DNA from: Fimbriimonadaceae bacterium
GTDB taxonomy: Bacteria > Armatimonadota > Fimbriimonadia > Fimbriimonadales > Fimbriimonadaceae
Direction: 5' to 3'
DNA length: 32,922 nucleotides
Assembly (NCBI GenBank): GCA_024710805.1
Contig: JANJUB010000149.1
Span: 1-32,922 of the forward strand
Part shown: positions 29,813 through 32,922 of the stretch, piece by piece
How the letters are laid out: each line of letters opens with the position of its first letter
How positions within the stretch are numbered: position 1 is the first letter of the stretch
Notes under the pieces: model-generated
What the model was told of the DNA's origin: nothing
Seen by the model: only the letters and a program-made list of their open reading frames with translations
Database searches by the model: none
Translations under genes and position numbers: made by a program

Positions 29813-31507
29813 TTACTCGAACTCCCAGCGCATGCGTTTGATCACGCCGGTGCCGACCCCGAGGTCGTGCACCGAAGCTCCGAAGATCATGTTGGGGATC
29901 GCTTGCACTCGGTACCGCGCCTCGTGCGTCTCGATGGTGCCGACTTCGAAGTCCGATTCGATGGGGCTATGTCTCGCCCTCGATTTCCAATCCTCAGCCG
30001 TCCAGAAGCTCGACATACGGTAAGCAAAGTGGATATCTTTGAAAGCTTTAGCATTACCAACTTCCCCTGCGTATGCGAGGGGAGTTCGCACATCCCCGGT
30101 CGCGATGTACCAGATGCTCTGGCGGGTGACCAGGGTTTGGTAGTCGTAAGGGAATGGGTGCGTCCAGGCAAAAACCCTAAGCCACGGTTCCGACTTGGCA
30201 GCGGCAAAGGTCAGGGCTGTCCACGTTGGAACTCGAGGATCAATCGCTTGAAGTGTGCGTTGTACGCTCTGGGTGATCGCATTCCATTCAACACCGACTG
30301 GAGACCCTGCGAGCGCATCTCCCCATCGCGCGAAGGTGAAGTTGCCACTAGCGAAGGTTGCCCAGACGGACGGCTCTATACGCTGCCGCTCGCCATCAAG
30401 GACGAAACGGGGCCGGATAAGGATGAGCTTCCGCTCCTTGTCATGGCTGATTACCAATATCTTCTTCAGGTCATTCCAAACTGTCGTAGAAATCGTGTCT
30501 GCCTGTTGTCGGTGCTTGAGGATCGTGGTCAGTGTTGAAGTCGGCACCCAGCCCGCGACAGTCTGAATCCCATCTTTCGCCCAGTGGGCCAGCAGCATCT
30601 CCGCTACCGCCTGATCAAGCGAACTCCGAGGTGGTTTCAGGCCATCGTGATACCAAAGCGAGGGGCGCAGCGTTGCAAAGTCCACCCACTCTCGGAGATT
30701 GGGCGCCATCTTCAATGCTCCCGTCTCCAAGTCTGGCAACACCGCCCCGTTGTTGCTAACATTGGCCGCGAAAGTGTGCCGCGCAAAGATCAACATTCTT
30801 CCTTCAGCATCAAGGCCATGTGTCGCGAGAAGAAGCACTGCACCCGAGCGGCGAGCAAACACGGTTAGGTTGGCGCATTTCGCCCACTTCTGCAGGTCCA
30901 AAGTTGTTGCAGTGTGGGCAGCAAGACTATGGTCAGTCACAGTGTTGCTTGTTGGTATGACCGGATACCGCCGCCCAAGCTCTTCGGCGACTGCCACAAG
31001 GTTGGCCATTTCCTTGAACTTGGTCGTATCCACTGTCCAGAGCCTTGCCTCGCCATCCTTTAGCCTAATGGTCTCTGGCCGCAGGCTGTCCACCACGAGC
31101 GCCGCCATCGATGCTCCGATCCCGGTCGCCGCAAACTGCCCTGGCGTAATCCTTCGCTCGTCGAGATCACGACGGAGCTTCTCAAATCGCTCGCTCATTC
31201 GATCTGCGGTCAGTTTGTCAAGCGGTTCAGCCTTCAAGGCTTCACGCCAACTCGCGACGTACTGCTCGGTCAGTTCGCGATCTTCTTCATCCAATCGCTC
31301 TTGCACCGCCTTGGTTCGGACAAAGTGCCGCTTCCCATCCCGGAGGACGGGCTTGAGTTCAGCCAGGGCCTCAAGGTCGGAAGCACGCCACTCGGGCATG
31401 GCCCCAGCAACGGCGATCTGCTTCAGGCTTGTGTCATTTATGGCAGATTCAGGCGCAATCGCTGATAGAGGTACGGAGCACGTCAGAAGAAGGAAAATCA
31501 ACACCAT
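29813..31507 (-). CDS. Large exported protein of unknown function in the peptide locus
   Basis: 564 residues. Signal peptide MVLIFLLLTCSVPLSAIA. A charged helical region (about 50-125, for example EERLDEEDRELTEQY-like sequence and EALKAEPLDKLTADRMSE) may be a coiled coil. The remainder is mixed alpha/beta with two blocks of beta strands (about 205-290, GAVLLLATHGLDAEGRMLIFAR; and about 330-540, including LILIRPRFVLDGERQR). No family recognised and no catalytic signature visible. Start supported by GGAG six bases upstream, directly next to the hairpin at 31518-31537. Base composition appears lower in GC than the rest of the window. Its place after the Cys-rich peptide gene suggests that it binds, transports or is modified together with that peptide. 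Confidence 0.75.
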   Translation of the reverse strand: MVLIFLLLTCSVPLSAIAPESAINDTSLKQIAVAGAMPEWRASDLEALAELKPVLRDGKRHFVRTKAVQERLDEEDRELTEQYVASWREALKAEPLDKLTADRMSERFEKLRRDLDERRITPGQFAATGIGASMAALVVDSLRPETIRLKDGEARLWTVDTTKFKEMANLVAVAEELGRRYPVIPTSNTVTDHSLAAHTATTLDLQKWAKCANLTVFARRSGAVLLLATHGLDAEGRMLIFARHTFAANVSNNGAVLPDLETGALKMAPNLREWVDFATLRPSLWYHDGLKPPRSSLDQAVAEMLLAHWAKDGIQTVAGWVPTSTLTTILKHRQQADTISTTVWNDLKKILVISHDKERKLILIRPRFVLDGERQRIEPSVWATFASGNFTFARWGDALAGSPVGVEWNAITQSVQRTLQAIDPRVPTWTALTFAAAKSEPWLRVFAWTHPFPYDYQTLVTRQSIWYIATGDVRTPLAYAGEVGNAKAFKDIHFAYRMSSFWTAEDWKSRARHSPIESDFEVGTIETHEARYRVQAIPNMIFGASVHDLGVGTGVIKRMRWEFE

Positions 31508-31517
31508 AAGAGACTCC

Positions 31518-31537
31518 GGCCCGGGTGCGCCCGGGCC
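31518..31537 (-). promoter_or_regulatory. Strong hairpin between the peptide gene and the 564-residue gene
   Basis: GGCCCGGG and CCCGGGCC form a perfect 8-bp GC-only stem with a 4-base loop. It begins ten bases after the peptide stop and touches the GGAG ribosome-binding site of the next gene. No T tract follows, so it is not a standard terminator; it probably protects or truncates the peptide mRNA and lowers expression of the downstream gene. Confidence 0.6.
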
Positions 31538-31547
31538 ACTGGCTTTG

Positions 31548-31766
31548 CTATTGCACGCATCCGCAAACGCCGAACGTCATCGCGCACTGCATGCCCACAC
31601 CGTTGCAACTCCATTGGGTCTTCCGTACACAGTCGCCCGGGCTTTGCTCGTAGCAATGGCCCGACGGGTTGCCGGGATTGCCATCAGCGTGAGACTCAAC
31701 TGGCAGAGCCACCACGAGGGCAAAGCCACACATCACCGTCAGGGCGAACTTTTTCGCAATGTTCAT
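31548..31766 (-). CDS. Small secreted cysteine-rich peptide
   Basis: 72 residues. Signal peptide MNIAKKFALTVMCGFALVVA, ending about VESHA. The predicted mature peptide of about 45 residues has six cysteines (C38, C46, C54, C61, C68, C70), enough for three disulfides, plus glycine- and proline-rich DGNPGNPSGH at its start and an end CGCVQ. It belongs to no family I can name; the layout recalls NVEALA-type small exported peptides of Bacteroidota, but without that motif. The ATG shares a base with the TAA stop of the VKOR fusion gene (TAATG) and has an ideal Shine-Dalgarno AAGGAGG seven bases upstream. Probable substrate of the VKOR-Trx protein. Toxin, signal or structural role unknown. Confidence 0.82.
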   Translation of the reverse strand: MNIAKKFALTVMCGFALVVALPVESHADGNPGNPSGHCYEQSPGDCVRKTQWSCNGVGMQCAMTFGVCGCVQ

Positions 31767-32875
31767 TATTGATCCTCCTTAGGATTGGTTTCTTGAAGAC
31801 TCGCTGGAGTTGCCCCCTTGAATCTCGCAAGTCGGTGTTTGAACTCGTCCTGAGACAACACCTCATACTTGGCCCCTTGGCGAACGAGGAGCGCCGGGGT
31901 CTGAAGCACGTCAAGTCGGGACGATAGGTTCTTGTCACGCGCAAACTGCTCCTTGGCGGTCAAACTCACTCCTGACGGAGCAAAGACTCGGCTAGCCCAA
32001 TCGTGGTCAACTGTTCCCGCTTCGTTGAGCACCTTACGGACCTGGAGATACCTGGTCATGAAGTCTCGATCCATACCGGCCTGAATCATGGCTGCACCAA
32101 GGTTCGCATGGGCGTCGGGCGCGATAAGGTGTATCGCAACGTTCACGCCGCCGATGTCGCCTCGTTCCAAACTAACGAGGAGTTGCTCGCATCCCGCACA
32201 ACCAAGCGAGATGAAGGCCGCGAGTTGAAGCGGGTCGGGACCGGAGTTAGAAACGACGATGGGACTTGATTGCAGTTCGCGCGTCACGTCTGGCAAGTCC
32301 AGCAGGGCCGGAACGCCGATGGCCGAGACGCTCCGTGTTAGCTGGCCAACGATCAAGGCGGCGATGACTGAAAAAGCCGCCGTCGCCACCAAGGATGGGC
32401 GAGCCGTTCTCATCGTCGCCATGATAAACAGCAGCACGAAACCGCCCGCAATTGTCAAGCAGTAAACGCACTTGTGTCTCAGGAGGAGCAGAGCGTACGC
32501 CTGGAGCAGCACCGCGGAACTCGCCAACAGCCCCAACCAGGCCGTCGCCAACTTCGCACGAGCCATGGTCAGCGTGAGGGAGGTCAGAACGGCGAGAATG
32601 CCCAAGACACTGAAGGAGATCCCGGGAAGGTGTGGACTGAACACCTTGAGCGTCGCGTTTGGACCCATTAGCAACGCTGAACACTTGCTCACCTGGTTAG
32701 CTCCAGAAGGGCACGTGACGAACAACCCCTCAGCGTGGTTGCGGGCGAGGATCAGTAGGATTCCAAGAAGCGTCCCGTAGAGCACCGCAAGGATGAGCGC
32801 ATCAAAGCGCTGAACTCTGGCTCCCAAAGTTGCGGGGGGGGGGGGGGGGGGCGTAGCGGCGCGGGGGGCGTGCAT
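31766..32875 (-). CDS. VKOR-thioredoxin fusion, disulfide bond-forming enzyme
   Basis: A 369-residue membrane enzyme that makes disulfides and passes electrons to quinone. The vitamin K epoxide reductase domain has about four helices; loop cysteines C55 and C65 (CPSGANQVSKC) and the quinone-site CVYC (C136, C139). A helix near 165-182 joins it to a thioredoxin/DsbA-like domain with CAGC (C226, C229) and the cis-Pro region LQTPALLV. Such fusions occur in cyanobacteria, Actinobacteria and other phyla and replace DsbA/DsbB. N-terminus MHAPRAATPPPPPPATLGA contains six prolines encoded by an 18-base C run. The downstream Cys-rich peptide overlaps its stop, so it is likely dedicated to that peptide, though it may also serve the whole envelope. 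Confidence 0.87.
   Translation of the reverse strand: MHAPRAATPPPPPPATLGARVQRFDALILAVLYGTLLGILLILARNHAEGLFVTCPSGANQVSKCSALLMGPNATLKVFSPHLPGISFSVLGILAVLTSLTLTMARAKLATAWLGLLASSAVLLQAYALLLLRHKCVYCLTIAGGFVLLFIMATMRTARPSLVATAAFSVIAALIVGQLTRSVSAIGVPALLDLPDVTRELQSSPIVVSNSGPDPLQLAAFISLGCAGCEQLLVSLERGDIGGVNVAIHLIAPDAHANLGAAMIQAGMDRDFMTRYLQVRKVLNEAGTVDHDWASRVFAPSGVSLTAKEQFARDKNLSSRLDVLQTPALLVRQGAKYEVLSQDEFKHRLARFKGATPASLQETNPKEDQ
31774..31780 (-). promoter_or_regulatory. Strong ribosome-binding site of the peptide gene
   Basis: AAGGAGG with seven bases to the ATG (31764-31766), inside the last codons of the VKOR gene. It is the best Shine-Dalgarno in the window and contrasts with the leaderless-type genes elsewhere, pointing to high peptide output. 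Confidence 0.7.
32834..32851 (-). repeat. 18-base C homopolymer in the first codons of the VKOR gene
   Basis: Plus strand shows 18 consecutive G (minus: C), encoding Pro9-Pro14. A nearby GGGGGG and a GC-rich stretch follow. A tract of this length in the first codons is prone to slippage; 18 is in frame, 17 or 19 would not be. It could also be a sequencing or assembly artefact near the window end. Confidence 0.8.
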
Positions 32876-32887
32876 GTTACTGTTTTC

Positions 32888-32893
32888 AATATA
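32888..32893 (-). promoter_or_regulatory. Possible -10 TATATT for the VKOR gene
   Basis: On the minus strand TATATT lies 12 bases before the ATG at 32875, in an AT-rich patch (unlike its surroundings) with a run of seven T. A TTGCCG 20 bases further upstream is a poor -35. The window ends 47 bases upstream of the start, so the promoter may be incomplete. Confidence 0.3.
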
Positions 32894-32922
32894 AACCCAA
32901 AAAAAGAGAAATGCGGCAAAAT

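Noticed and set aside
1-32922. CRISPR array, tRNA, rRNA, riboswitch, insertion sequence or prophage
   Set aside because: No regularly spaced repeats, no cloverleaf or rRNA-like sequence, no recognised riboswitch core, and no transposase or integrase motif seen on either strand.

Overview
The window is about 33 kb of a GC-rich (visually near 60%) bacterial chromosome with dense genes, many 4-base ATGA overlaps, and no rRNA, tRNA, CRISPR array, transposase or phage gene. Thirty coding features are reported: 29 intact genes and one broken candidate. The mix of a Tat-exported Gfo/Idh/MocA oxidoreductase, a PEP-CTERM protein, a BlaI/BlaR1-type pair, a GH2 enzyme, a UbiD decarboxylase and many exported proteins of unknown function fits a free-living Armatimonadota (Fimbriimonadia-like) organism. 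That placement is inference, because no phylogenetic marker is present.

Layout. 4-4270 (minus): a TPR/GT2 glycosyltransferase translationally coupled to a MerR-type regulator, then a radical SAM protein with an unusual palindromic promoter, then an exported protein. 4362-9950: UbiD, a small membrane-anchored protein with its own intrinsic terminator, a GT4 glycosyltransferase, a Tat-exported oxidoreductase and an M42 aminopeptidase. 9951-10142: a REP-like cluster of hairpins. 10143-13672 (minus): lipoprotein, secreted protein and an ABC exporter with an extra N-terminal zinc ribbon. 13694-17593 (plus): ChaN-like protein, short RNase HIII, DsbA/FrnE-like oxidoreductase, RibD-C/DHFR-like reductase and an FtsX-like permease, packed as an operon. 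17727-22895: DUF433-like regulator, tyrosine-decarboxylase-like PLP enzyme, a monohaem cytochrome on the opposite strand, and a GH2 glycosidase. 22972-25016 (minus): BlaI/BlaR1 pair. 25170-29540 (minus): Y-family polymerase, alpha/beta hydrolase and PEP-CTERM protein.

29645-32875 (minus) is the most novel region. A VKOR-thioredoxin fusion (disulfide-forming enzyme) overlaps the start of a 72-residue secreted peptide whose predicted mature part has six cysteines. A very strong hairpin then precedes a 564-residue exported protein of unknown function, followed by a small, apparently frameshifted membrane protein. An 18-base C tract lies in the first codons of the VKOR gene. I read this as a candidate system for making and oxidatively folding a disulfide-rich extracellular peptide, possibly phase-variable.

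A second theme is regulatory. At least seven genes lack a Shine-Dalgarno sequence but carry a TANNNT-type -10 hexamer ending 5-7 bases before the start codon, which suggests leaderless transcription. In the Y-family polymerase gene this arrangement coincides with a perfect 11+11 inverted repeat over the start codon, a good candidate operator.
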